15,744 nt of DNA, taken from the NCBI GenBank assembly GCA_027294925.1, contig JAPULM010000628.1, positions 1-15,744 of the forward strand, in the 5' to 3' direction. The first letter of the stretch is position 1; each line of letters begins with the position of its first letter. Under the pieces are notes generated by a model. The model made no database searches and was not told the DNA's origin. It was given only the letters and a program-made list of their open reading frames with translations. Below, in pieces: positions 8,801 to 14,770 of the stretch. Origin of the DNA: a bacterium. Its GTDB lineage: Bacteria > Tectomicrobia > Entotheonellia > Entotheonellales > Entotheonellaceae. A program made the position numbers and the translations under genes.

Positions 8801-9583
8801 CAGACGGGCTACGATTCCAGTGTTGGCTGCTACTGCCTCACGGCCTTCTGCTTGTGGTGCCTTGGCCATCCGAATCAGGCTCTACACAAGAGTCAAGAGG
8901 CTCTGCGTCTGGCGGAGCAACTTGACCATCCCTTCACCCGTGCTGCTGCGCTATACTACGCGGCGTTTATCCGCCGCTTTCGTCGGGAATGGCAGGCGAC
9001 CTTGGATCATACGGAACCCCTGCTGACGCTGGCTGCCGAACATGGTTATACATACTGGCGGCTTCGGGGCCTCCTCCTGCAAGGCTGGGCTCTAGCTGAA
9101 GGGGGACAAGTCGAAGCCGGCATAGCACAGATGAAACAGACGCTTGACGAGGTACGCGCCAAGGGGTTGGGCGTCAGGATCTGGATGCGAGCCTACCTCG
9201 CCGAGGCCTATGGGAAGTTCGGGCGGCCTGAGAAAGGGCTCGCGATACTGCGTGAGGCAGCGACCTTACCCACAGAAATCGAGGAGCGACGAGACGAAGC
9301 TGAGTTGAACCGTCTCGAGGGTGACTTGCTCCTCAGCCATTCTTTGGATCACCAAGCTGAAGCTGAAGACTATTTGCTTAAGGCGCTCAGTTGTGCCCAA
9401 TCTCAACGAGCTAAGTCGTTGGAGCTCCGTGCTGCGACAAGTCTCAGCCGACTCTGGCAAAGCCAGAACAAGGCAGACCAGGCGCGCTCCGTACTCGAAG
9501 GGGTTTACGGCTGGTTCACGGAGGGTTTTGATACTGCCGACCTACAGGAAGCCAAGTCATTACTTAAGATAGTCAATTCATAA
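5849..9583 (+). CDS. Class III nucleotidyl cyclase / STAND-type ATPase / TPR signalling protein
   Basis: A 1244-residue soluble protein. ATG 5849 is chosen for its GAGGAG (5836-5841) seven bases upstream. In order: two copies of a roughly 62-residue module (1-62 and about 79-141), each holding a GRVTY motif and ending in VWTG; a Pro/Ser/Thr-rich linker (142-203); a class III cyclase domain (about 206-388) with metal aspartates D215 (MFCDLADST) and D259 (LGDG) and catalytic N337 and R341 (VNIASR); a P-loop ATPase with GAAGIGKS (435-442) and Walker B VTWEDLHWAD; then helical TPR-like repeats from about 830 to the end. One cyclase domain means catalysis would need a dimer. The residue normally a base-selecting lysine is Q255, so cAMP production is not assured. 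Likely a sensor producing a cyclic nucleotide or acting as an ATP-switch scaffold. The kinase gene follows 55 nt downstream. Confidence 0.9.
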   Translation: MGFYDHLDQILDVLRQRGRVTYGALKREFNLADDYLEDLKDAILYAYPKVIDDNGRGIVWTGDLPTAPESDPRHMGQSRIRLHVVLPAVLGLLQREGRVTYRTLTEIFGGDAAFLEALRQELGLRRVAIDEEGKVLVWTGEAPPVVQPAAVVPVQQATSEATTVTFPVLPEIAPSTTVSEPAGPSEESSPPMPASKPVRSTPEAERRQLSVMFCDLADSTTLSQQLDPEDLREVIRAYQQTAADVIHQFEGHIAQYLGDGLLVYFGWPVAHEDDAQRALHAGLGIVEAITTTLNPRLERDKGVQLTVRLGIHTGPVVVGEMGGGGRHETLATGETVNIASRLEGLAVPNTVLSSPITARLVRDAFALEDFGLHRLKGVAEPMQVFRVLGSLEVHEDETVAVGVPFLVGRDEEIGLLLRRWEQSKEGLGQVVLVSGAAGIGKSSLVGVLRAHVKDEGLPSITFRCSSYHRNSALYPVIAHVERLLHVARDDAPRTKLDKLEQALRTSSLPLHEVVPLFAVLLSVPLDDRYPAPTLSPQQQQQQTLDALVAWLLDEAEQQPVLVTWEDLHWADPSTLEMLGLILEQTPTVPMLHVLTFRPEFESPWSTRSHMTPISLNRLERQQVKALIAHQAGGKVLPDEVMQHIVVKTDGVPLFVEELTKMLLESDLLREEADAFVLTGPLVTVAIPDTLQDSLMARLDQMNTAKEVAQLGAVLGREFSYEMLRAIAPQDDETVQAGLVQLVEAELLYQRGRPPRATYIFKHALVQDVAYASLLRSTQQQIHEQIAYALQAQPTEVTRTQPEMLAHHFTAAGLAEQAIHYWYEAGQQASQRSASMEAIAHYRKGLELLERQPQIPDHPQRELDLQIALGQEWVAANGPAAPEVEAAFSRARVLCQQVGMTSPLFLVLCSLCLSYNVSGKLHKSRELAEQLLELAEHDSDLSKLIVAHETLGHSLLYLGEFARALTHEEQAIALSRSAQPRSPSQQTGYDSSVGCYCLTAFCLWCLGHPNQALHKSQEALRLAEQLDHPFTRAAALYYAAFIRRFRREWQATLDHTEPLLTLAAEHGYTYWRLRGLLLQGWALAEGGQVEAGIAQMKQTLDEVRAKGLGVRIWMRAYLAEAYGKFGRPEKGLAILREAATLPTEIEERRDEAELNRLEGDLLLSHSLDHQAEAEDYLLKALSCAQSQRAKSLELRAATSLSRLWQSQNKADQARSVLEGVYGWFTEGFDTADLQEAKSLLKIVNS
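7457..7474 (+). repeat. (CAG)6 tract inside the cyclase-ATPase gene
   Basis: Six pure CAG triplets coding for six glutamines (residues 537-542) between the Walker A and Walker B motifs. Being in frame, slippage would only change the length of a surface glutamine run. Confidence 0.9.
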
Positions 9584-9638
9584 GTGGGTCGCGGGGTCGG
9601 ACCTATGAGACAGACGAGAGGCGATAAGGAAAGAGGCG

Positions 9639-11180
9639 ATGCCAAGACTTCTAGCGGGAATCGATGTCGGGACAACCGGCGTGAGGTGTATGCTGTTCGA
9701 TCTCCAAGGTTCCATGATCAGCGGCGCGTACCGAGAGTATGAGGCGACCTACCTTCAGCCGGGATGGGTCGAGCAAGATCACCATACCATGATGGCCCAG
9801 ACGATGCGGGTTTGCCGGGAAGCCATCGACCAAGCGGGTGTGGCTTCTGAGGAGATCGCCTCTATTGGGTTCTCGAGCCAGGGGACTTTGACGATACCTA
9901 TCGATCAGCAGGGAACGCTCATCCGCCCGGTGATATCCTGGCAGGATATTCGATCCCAGCCCGATATGCCTGACATCCTGCGTCTGGTCTCGGCTGAGTC
10001 GTTTTACCGCACAACAGGTCTACCGTTGAGTCCGATCTGGATCATCACCAAAATACATTGGATGCGCCAGCACGAGCCCGCACTCTATGAACAAACTCAC
10101 AAGTTTATCCAACATCAGGATTTGATCCTGAAAGTGTTTGGAGCAGAAGGCTATTTCACGGATCTTCCCAGCATGTCGTTTTATGGCGTCTGGGATGTCC
10201 GTGAGGCCCGCTGGAGTGATGAGCTTTTAGATCGATTTGACCTTGTGCGGGATCAGTTTGGCCAGCCAACCCCACCTGGAACTCAGGTTGGGACGATTTT
10301 GCCAGCCATCGCCGCACAAACCGGATTTGCGGTCGACACGCCCATCTGTGTCGGTGCATTTGACCAAACGTGCGGCGTCGTGGGTATGGGGTCGATTGAG
10401 CCTGGCATGGCAACGGTGACACTCGGGACCGCAGGACTCACCATTTTGGCGGTGGACACGCCGATCACGGGGCTTGGCGGCCTGCTGACCAATCACCATG
10501 CGGTATCGGACCTCTGGCAAGTGGAAGGCGTGTCTCTGGCGGCGGCGAGTTCCTATCGTTGGTTTCGTGATACGTTCGGCACTCTGGAAATGGAGCGCGA
10601 GAAGCAACAAGGTGGGAATGCCTTCAACGCCTTGAATGATCTCGCGGCCCAGGCCCCACCCGGCAGCCGGGGCGTGCTTTTTCTCCCCTATCTGAGTTCG
10701 GCGGCTACCCCCCGTTGGAATCCGCATGCACGTGCTGCGTTCATTGGCATGTCCATGGCGCATGGTCGTGCCGAGTTGACGCGCTCCGTCATGGAAGGGG
10801 TCACCCTGGAGATGCACGATACGATGACAGGCTGGTATGACAACGGCATGACGGTCAACACGCTACGTCTTGGCGGCGGGGCCACGCATTCGCCGCTGTG
10901 GAATCAAATCCAAGCAGATGTCTATGGTCGTAGGGTACAAATCATGCGGATCGGGGAGTCAACGGCGCTTGGCGCAGCGATTCTCGGCGGCGTTGGTGCG
11001 GGCGTTTTCAACTCGATCCAAGAAGGGGTTGATGCCATGGTCCATGTGGCCAGCGAGATTGAACCCAATATGACAAACCACCATATCTATGAAGAGATGT
11101 ACAGCGCCTATCTTGAAGCCTATGAAGGGTTAAATCACAAGGCATTTGGCACTCTGGCTGCGATGCAGGTCAACCCGTAA
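9639..11180 (+). CDS. FGGY-family carbohydrate kinase (xylulokinase-like)
   Basis: A 513-residue cytosolic kinase that would phosphorylate a sugar or polyol with ATP. The N-terminal GIDVGTTGVRCMLFD (7-21) is the FGGY phosphate-1 motif; PGWVEQD (41-47) is shared by xylulokinase-like members; GAFDQTCG (239-246) carries the probable catalytic base D242; TLGTAG (261-266) is phosphate-2; GGGATHSPLWNQIQAD (412-427) is the adenosine motif; and STALGAAILGG closes the fold. Length is normal. AAGGA lies eight bases before the ATG. It follows the intact cyclase gene by 55 nt with no obvious promoter, so the two may be cotranscribed. Substrate is not decided by sequence: xylulose, other ketoses and polyols are all possible. 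The downstream transporter and cupin genes suggest one catabolic or modification pathway. Confidence 0.88.
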   Translation: MPRLLAGIDVGTTGVRCMLFDLQGSMISGAYREYEATYLQPGWVEQDHHTMMAQTMRVCREAIDQAGVASEEIASIGFSSQGTLTIPIDQQGTLIRPVISWQDIRSQPDMPDILRLVSAESFYRTTGLPLSPIWIITKIHWMRQHEPALYEQTHKFIQHQDLILKVFGAEGYFTDLPSMSFYGVWDVREARWSDELLDRFDLVRDQFGQPTPPGTQVGTILPAIAAQTGFAVDTPICVGAFDQTCGVVGMGSIEPGMATVTLGTAGLTILAVDTPITGLGGLLTNHHAVSDLWQVEGVSLAAASSYRWFRDTFGTLEMEREKQQGGNAFNALNDLAAQAPPGSRGVLFLPYLSSAATPRWNPHARAAFIGMSMAHGRAELTRSVMEGVTLEMHDTMTGWYDNGMTVNTLRLGGGATHSPLWNQIQADVYGRRVQIMRIGESTALGAAILGGVGAGVFNSIQEGVDAMVHVASEIEPNMTNHHIYEEMYSAYLEAYEGLNHKAFGTLAAMQVNP

Positions 11181-11392
11181 CGTATCGCCGAGCACCTGTG
11201 CCGATGCAGGCGGGTATGATATGGATGAACTGAGGGTCTTTTTACACACAGCGCTCGATAACTATCAGGACCTCCCACTCGAAATAAAGGAGTGACGCTA
11301 ACACTGCCACAACACCTAAAACGCCTTGCACTGCCTTCCCGCTGATGCTACAAGTAACCAAGAAGGCTCAGGCAAGAGTCGGAGGGTAAGGC
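11181..11392 (+). other. Intergenic stretch between kinase and cyclase fragment
   Basis: It holds a weak 24-codon reading frame (11221-11295, M-D-E-L-R-V-F...) with a GGCGGG upstream but no recognised match, and a promoter-like pair near its right end (11326-11354). No clear terminator hairpin with a U-run after the kinase stop. Confidence 0.4.
11326..11354 (+). promoter_or_regulatory. Candidate promoter for the 11393 fragment and the cupin gene
   Basis: TTGCAC (11326-11331), 17-base spacer, TACAAG (11349-11354) preceded by TGC, 44 bases before ATG 11393. The -10 box context (TGCTACAA) is the same as before the intact cyclase gene at 5796. Confidence 0.3.
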
Positions 11393-11806
11393 ATGACGTT
11401 TGAAGAGATACTTGACCAAGCAGTCGCCATGTTGCAACGTCGAGGCCGTTTGACCTACCGCACCCTCAGGCGGCAGTTTGACCTCGATGACGAAGCCCTC
11501 GAAGACCTGAAAGCCGAACTGCTTTTTTCGCATCCTGTGGTCGATGAGGCGGGCCAGGGAATAGTCTGGACCGGTGAAACTGAAGCAACACAAGACCCAC
11601 CCTCCACCTCTGCGCAGCCTCTGAAACCGGAAGTCACACAGGAATCTCAACCTACCCAAGCCGAATCTCCACCACCCGAACCGAGCCCATCAAAAGGAGA
11701 CCACAATGCTGATTCGTACCATGGAGCAATTGGAAGCCGAAGGCCGGGTTATCTCTATCTCACACGGCAAAGCGACCGCCGTACGTCTGCTGACCAAATC
11801 CGATAG
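11393..11806 (+). CDS. Small protein: N-terminal module of the cyclase family plus linker, probably a truncated paralog
   Basis: A 137-residue frame with a good GGAGGG six bases before its ATG. Residues 1-63 (MTFEEILDQAVAMLQRRGRL..., ending VWTGE) match the first module of the 1244-residue cyclase protein nearly end to end without gaps, including RGRxTY, a (E/D)DLK turn and the closing VWTG. Residues 64-102 are a Pro/Glu/Gln/Ser-rich linker like the one before its cyclase domain. After that similarity stops: the last 34 codons overlap the start of the cupin gene (ATG 11706) in another frame, so that tail is probably not selected as protein. It may be a dead 5' remnant, or a small module protein still translated from a native start. 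Overlap would permit translational coupling with the cupin gene. Confidence 0.6.
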   Translation: MTFEEILDQAVAMLQRRGRLTYRTLRRQFDLDDEALEDLKAELLFSHPVVDEAGQGIVWTGETEATQDPPSTSAQPLKPEVTQESQPTQAESPPPEPSPSKGDHNADSYHGAIGSRRPGYLYLTRQSDRRTSADQIR

Positions 11807-12539
11807 ACTCGGGTTTAGCTTGTCCGAGGCACGGGCAAGTCAGGCCGGACTATCGGACCTCTGGTACAAAAACCACTGGGAGGCCAACTATGTACGGGCG
11901 GGCAAAGCCACCCTGGAGGACCGAACCACCGGAGAACGCTGGGCACTCGAACCCGGTGTGCTCTACTGCGTCGGTCCTAAGGACCGCCATCGCATCATTC
12001 GTGATGAACCCACTGACATGCGCATCATCAGCGTCTTCAACCCGCCGATTGAAGGTGAAGAGACCCACGATGGAGACGGTGCGTATCCACCGACGGGTGA
12101 TATACCACCGGGTAAGGAACGCATGTTCGTCAAAACCATCGAGGATGTTCGCAAAGCAGGGATGCAGCACACGGTCGCAGACGGAGCGGCCGTCTTGACC
12201 CATTATCTGACCGTTGACGACAATCTCGGTTTCTCTTTTGTAGCGGTGCGACTTAAAACGGGCAGGGAAGCTGACCTCTGGTACAAAAACCACTGGGAAG
12301 CGAACCTGGTGCTGGCCGGCACGTTGGAGGTGACAGATTACGCCACCGGTGAGGTGCACAATGTCGGCCCCGGCGGCATGTATCTGGTTGGACCGAAAGA
12401 CCGACATCAGGTCAAGGAGCTCACCGACGTTCACGCCGTCAGCGTTTTCGACCCGCCGCTGACCGGCAAGGAAGTTCACGACGAGGACGGCTCGTATCCA
12501 CCTAGCGGTTCCATTCCTCTGGGACCGGCCGACGCCTGA
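11706..12539 (+). CDS. Tandem double-domain EctC-like (ectoine synthase family) cupin
   Basis: A 277-residue protein consisting of two full EctC-like cupins: residues 1-132 and 140-272, about 45-50% identical to each other by hand alignment. Each keeps the three positions that bind iron in EctC: Glu in YKNHWEAN (E59, E198), Tyr (Y87, Y226) and His eight residues later (H95, H234); both end with the EctC-type signature HDxDGxYPP. Ectoine synthase closes N-gamma-acetyl-diaminobutyrate to ectoine, but single-domain EctC is about 130 residues, and neither ectA nor ectB is here, so a role in another cyclisation, dehydration or sugar-related step is as likely. Start supported by AAGGAGA five bases upstream. 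It overlaps the truncated cyclase-family frame and sits between a sugar kinase and a transporter. Confidence 0.85.
   Translation: MLIRTMEQLEAEGRVISISHGKATAVRLLTKSDRLGFSLSEARASQAGLSDLWYKNHWEANYVRAGKATLEDRTTGERWALEPGVLYCVGPKDRHRIIRDEPTDMRIISVFNPPIEGEETHDGDGAYPPTGDIPPGKERMFVKTIEDVRKAGMQHTVADGAAVLTHYLTVDDNLGFSFVAVRLKTGREADLWYKNHWEANLVLAGTLEVTDYATGEVHNVGPGGMYLVGPKDRHQVKELTDVHAVSVFDPPLTGKEVHDEDGSYPPSGSIPLGPADA
11856..11881 (+). repeat. 26-base direct repeat, copy 1 (domain 1 of the double cupin)
   Basis: Identical over 26 bases to 12273-12298, exactly 417 bases (139 codons) downstream in the second domain, coding DLWYKNHWE with the iron-ligand Glu. The flanking codons have diverged. Confidence 0.9.
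12273..12298 (+). repeat. 26-base direct repeat, copy 2 (domain 2 of the double cupin)
   Basis: Second copy of the repeat at 11856-11881, in the same codon phase. Confidence 0.9.
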
Positions 12540-12890
12540 GAGCACGGCTGGTTACATTGAAGCGGCTTTAATGAAACAGACCCGTACGCCGTGAAAATGG
12601 TGCCATGGAATGAGTGAAAGCGGTAGGCAAAGGACCTTCTGGATGAACTGATGTGATGTTGGCAATCCGACCTTCGCTTGACGCCCTTCCGGCTACCGTG
12701 AACATGCATCCGTGTGGATAGCTGCTTTACATTATCCGTTCCGGTTCAACTACCTTCAGGGCGTTAGTATCTCACAGCAAAGAAGCCTGATCAACAAACA
12801 TAATCCCCCCAACGTATGGAGTCCCACGCCGTGTTCTGCTAACATGAGTGACAGCGAGTAAGACTGCACCATGCAGCGAAGGGACCGGAT
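12540..12890 (+). other. Gene-free stretch between the double cupin and the cyclase relic
   Basis: About 350 bases with stop codons in all frames I read and no recognisable protein, RNA or insertion-sequence end. Its right end holds TGCTAACAT (12837-12845), a decayed-looking match to the TGCTACAAT boxes before the other cyclase-family starts, 51 bases from the ATG at 12891, and AAGGGA (12879-12884) six bases before that ATG. Confidence 0.5.
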
Positions 12891-13139
12891 ATGGACTTCT
12901 ATGAGGTGGTCGACCAGGTTGCGCAGCTCCTGCAACAGCGAGGCAGGCTGACCTACCGATCACTCAGGCGGCAGTCACGCCTGAGCCCGTCCGTATTGCC
13001 CCCGCAGCCGAGCGTCGCCAACTCACCGTGATGTTCTACGACTTAGCGGACTCGACCAAACTTTCAGGTCAACTCGCCCCGGAAGACCTACGTGACGTTA
13101 TCCGTGCCTAGCAGTCCACCTGCGCCGAAGTCAATAATC
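12891..13139 (+). pseudogene. Relic of a cyclase-ATPase-TPR gene (N-terminal module fused to start of cyclase domain, frameshifted and truncated)
   Basis: From ATG 12891 the frame reads [20 protein letters not shown] then TYRSLRRQ, the first 28 residues of the module found in the intact cyclase protein, then loses similarity and stops at 13029-13031. In another frame from 12974 it resumes with [20 protein letters not shown] and [20 protein letters not shown], matching residues 197-237 of the intact protein, including the first metal Asp. A TAG at 13109-13111 stands where the intact gene has a Tyr codon (TAT). Similarity fades near 13129, and the MFS ribosome site starts at 13140. Relative to the intact gene about 165 residues are missing between the two pieces. 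Three separate lesions (deletion with frameshift, nonsense, 3' loss) make function unlikely. Confidence 0.85.
12963..12985. repeat. Inverted repeat at the relic's deletion junction
   Basis: Perfect 8-base arms CTCAGGCG (12963-12970) and CGCCTGAG (12978-12985) around a 7-base loop. The left arm belongs to the module sequence, the right arm to the linker sequence, so the hairpin spans the join of the internal deletion. Confidence 0.8.
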
Positions 13140-13152
13140 GAGGAGCGTGATG

Positions 13153-14511
13153 ATGAGTGATGATGGTAACGATCCGCAGCACAGTGGCATCTTCTATGGT
13201 TGGATCGTCATCGGCGCGATATTCGTCATCGTCGTTCTCAACGCTGGTATCTCCATGTCGTTTGGGGTATTCCTCAATCCGCTTGTGGACGCCTTTGGCT
13301 GGACACGCGGCAACGTATCGCTGGCTTATTCCATTTCGATGATCTTCGGTGGCCTGTGCACCCTAGCCGTTGGCGGCCTGCTCGATCGCTACAGCATACG
13401 TAAAATCATCCTGTGGGGAGGGCTGATTCATGCCGCTGGAATTATGCTAACCGCAACCACTCGTGAACTCTGGCAATTTTATCTATTCTATGGCCTGCTG
13501 GCGTCAATGGGACGCAGTACGTTCAACCTCAGCTATGTGATCTTGGTAAACCGCTGGTTCCACGAAAAGCGTGGCATTGCGATGGGTTCCATCACCTCCG
13601 GCCAAGGTATGGGGCGGTTCCTGTTTTCGCCCTTTGCGAGCTACCTAATTGTGAGCTATAGCTTGAAGACGGCCTTTTTTGACATCGGCGCGATGATGGC
13701 CATAGGGATCGTGCTGGTCTGTCTGTTCATACGTAATTCCCCAGAGGAAATGGGATTACGACCATTGGGCGCACCGCCTGAAGCATCTGGCGTGAAGGTC
13801 ACGACCCCATCTAAGGTCCCTGGGCAAACCCGCGTCTCCAGGGACACTGGAGAAATCTGGGGTGAAATTGTGCGTACAGAGTCCTTCTGGCTGCTGTCGC
13901 TCACCCACTTTTTTTGCTGCATCTGCCATGCGATTCCTCTGGTGCATGTGGCGGCCTTTGCCAACGTCACGGGTATATCAGCGCTAACCTCAGCCTGGCT
14001 CCTTGGGACGATGGGGTTGATGTCGTTTGTCGGACGGCTATACTGGGGCTTCTTTGCCGATAAGCATGGGTCTCGATTTACCTTGATGCTGACCACCATC
14101 CTGCAAGCGGTCTTTATGCTCTGGCTTATCAACACGGCCGACGCGATCGTATTCTTTCTGTTCGCGGTGTTTTGGGGGTTCGGCTACGCCGGGGTGACGA
14201 TGCAATACGGTATTATTGCCCGAGATGTCTTTCCCAAGCATATCATCAGTTCGGCGTATGCCGGGGTCAGTTGCTTTGCCATGGTCGGCATGGCCTTAGG
14301 CGGATATCTCGGGGGGGCCCTATTTGACATTTCTCATACCTATATCATCTCGTGGTGGGCGAGCCTAATCTGTGGCCTCATTGCGGCCCTATTGGCCATG
14401 GACATAGCCCGCAAGGCTGAACAGGAGAAACGAACATCCTTGGATGCCACGACACTGGCGACTGAAACCGCAGATGGAGTCAGTGATCACGCAACCGGAA
14501 CCATGCTGTAA
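13153..14511 (+). CDS. MFS transporter, OFA/MCT-like
   Basis: A 452-residue inner-membrane protein with about 12 hydrophobic segments in two halves separated by a polar loop (about 205-235). The MFS loop 2-3 motif reads GGLLDRYSIRK (74-84), the loop 4-5 region NRWFHEKRGIAMG is typical of the oxalate/formate and monocarboxylate transporter branch, and loop 8-9 has GFFADKHGSR. It likely moves a small organic acid or related anion; direction and substrate are unknown. The frame can be extended to GTG 13147, but GAGGAG (13140-13145) is seven bases before ATG 13153, with ATG 13150 a near alternative. The cyclase relic runs right up to this ribosome site. It is the last of the kinase-cupin-transporter set. 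Confidence 0.88.
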   Translation: MSDDGNDPQHSGIFYGWIVIGAIFVIVVLNAGISMSFGVFLNPLVDAFGWTRGNVSLAYSISMIFGGLCTLAVGGLLDRYSIRKIILWGGLIHAAGIMLTATTRELWQFYLFYGLLASMGRSTFNLSYVILVNRWFHEKRGIAMGSITSGQGMGRFLFSPFASYLIVSYSLKTAFFDIGAMMAIGIVLVCLFIRNSPEEMGLRPLGAPPEASGVKVTTPSKVPGQTRVSRDTGEIWGEIVRTESFWLLSLTHFFCCICHAIPLVHVAAFANVTGISALTSAWLLGTMGLMSFVGRLYWGFFADKHGSRFTLMLTTILQAVFMLWLINTADAIVFFLFAVFWGFGYAGVTMQYGIIARDVFPKHIISSAYAGVSCFAMVGMALGGYLGGALFDISHTYIISWWASLICGLIAALLAMDIARKAEQEKRTSLDATTLATETADGVSDHATGTML

Positions 14512-14544
14512 AGTCGCATGACAAAATGGTAGAGAAACGATCGA

Positions 14545-14597
14545 GTCCAGTAACCAGACGGGTGGCGGCAATAAGGATGACTGAAGTCCAATAACCA
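14545..14597 (+). repeat. Short imperfect direct repeat downstream of the MFS gene
   Basis: GTCCAGTAACCA (14545-14556) and GTCCAATAACCA (14586-14597) differ at one base and are 41 bases apart. They could be a pair of binding sites or chance. Further on, TGGCGCTACGCCA (14654-14666) forms a 5-base hairpin followed by a T-rich stretch, too short to call a terminator. Confidence 0.35.
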
Positions 14598-14698
14598 TGC
14601 GTGTTTGCCAAATAGCCTATTTTCGCCGCCGTGTCACTTCATTCGCGTCATAATGGCGCTACGCCAATGCCTTCTTTTATAAATGCGCCTATCTTAAC

Positions 14699-14727
14699 TT
14701 GTGCGCCAGACATGGCGACGCTACAAT
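14699..14727 (+). promoter_or_regulatory. Candidate promoter for the zinc-ribbon cyclase gene
   Basis: TTGTGC (14699-14704), 17-base spacer, TACAAT (14722-14727; 5 of 6), 44 bases between the -10 and the ATG at 14771. The GCTACAAT context repeats that before the intact cyclase gene. Confidence 0.4.
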
Positions 14728-14770
14728 GCGCAGTGGGTACCAGAAGACCCGTCCACATAAGGGAGGTCGC

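Noticed and set aside
9584..9638. GGTCGCGGGGTCGGACC after the intact cyclase gene, resembling REP-like repeats
   Set aside because: Only one copy seen, with a weak 4-base stem; cannot be called a repeat or terminator from this window.
11221..11295. 24-codon frame between the kinase and the 11393 fragment
   Set aside because: Short, with only a moderate ribosome site and no recognisable match; insufficient to call a gene.
11850..12545. 231-residue minus-strand frame opposite the double cupin
   Set aside because: The plus strand carries two EctC-like domains with conserved ligands; the antisense frame is long only because of codon bias.
12476..12709. 77-residue minus-strand frame after the cupin gene, considered as a transposase remnant
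   Set aside because: No transposase motifs, no terminal inverted repeats or target duplications found.
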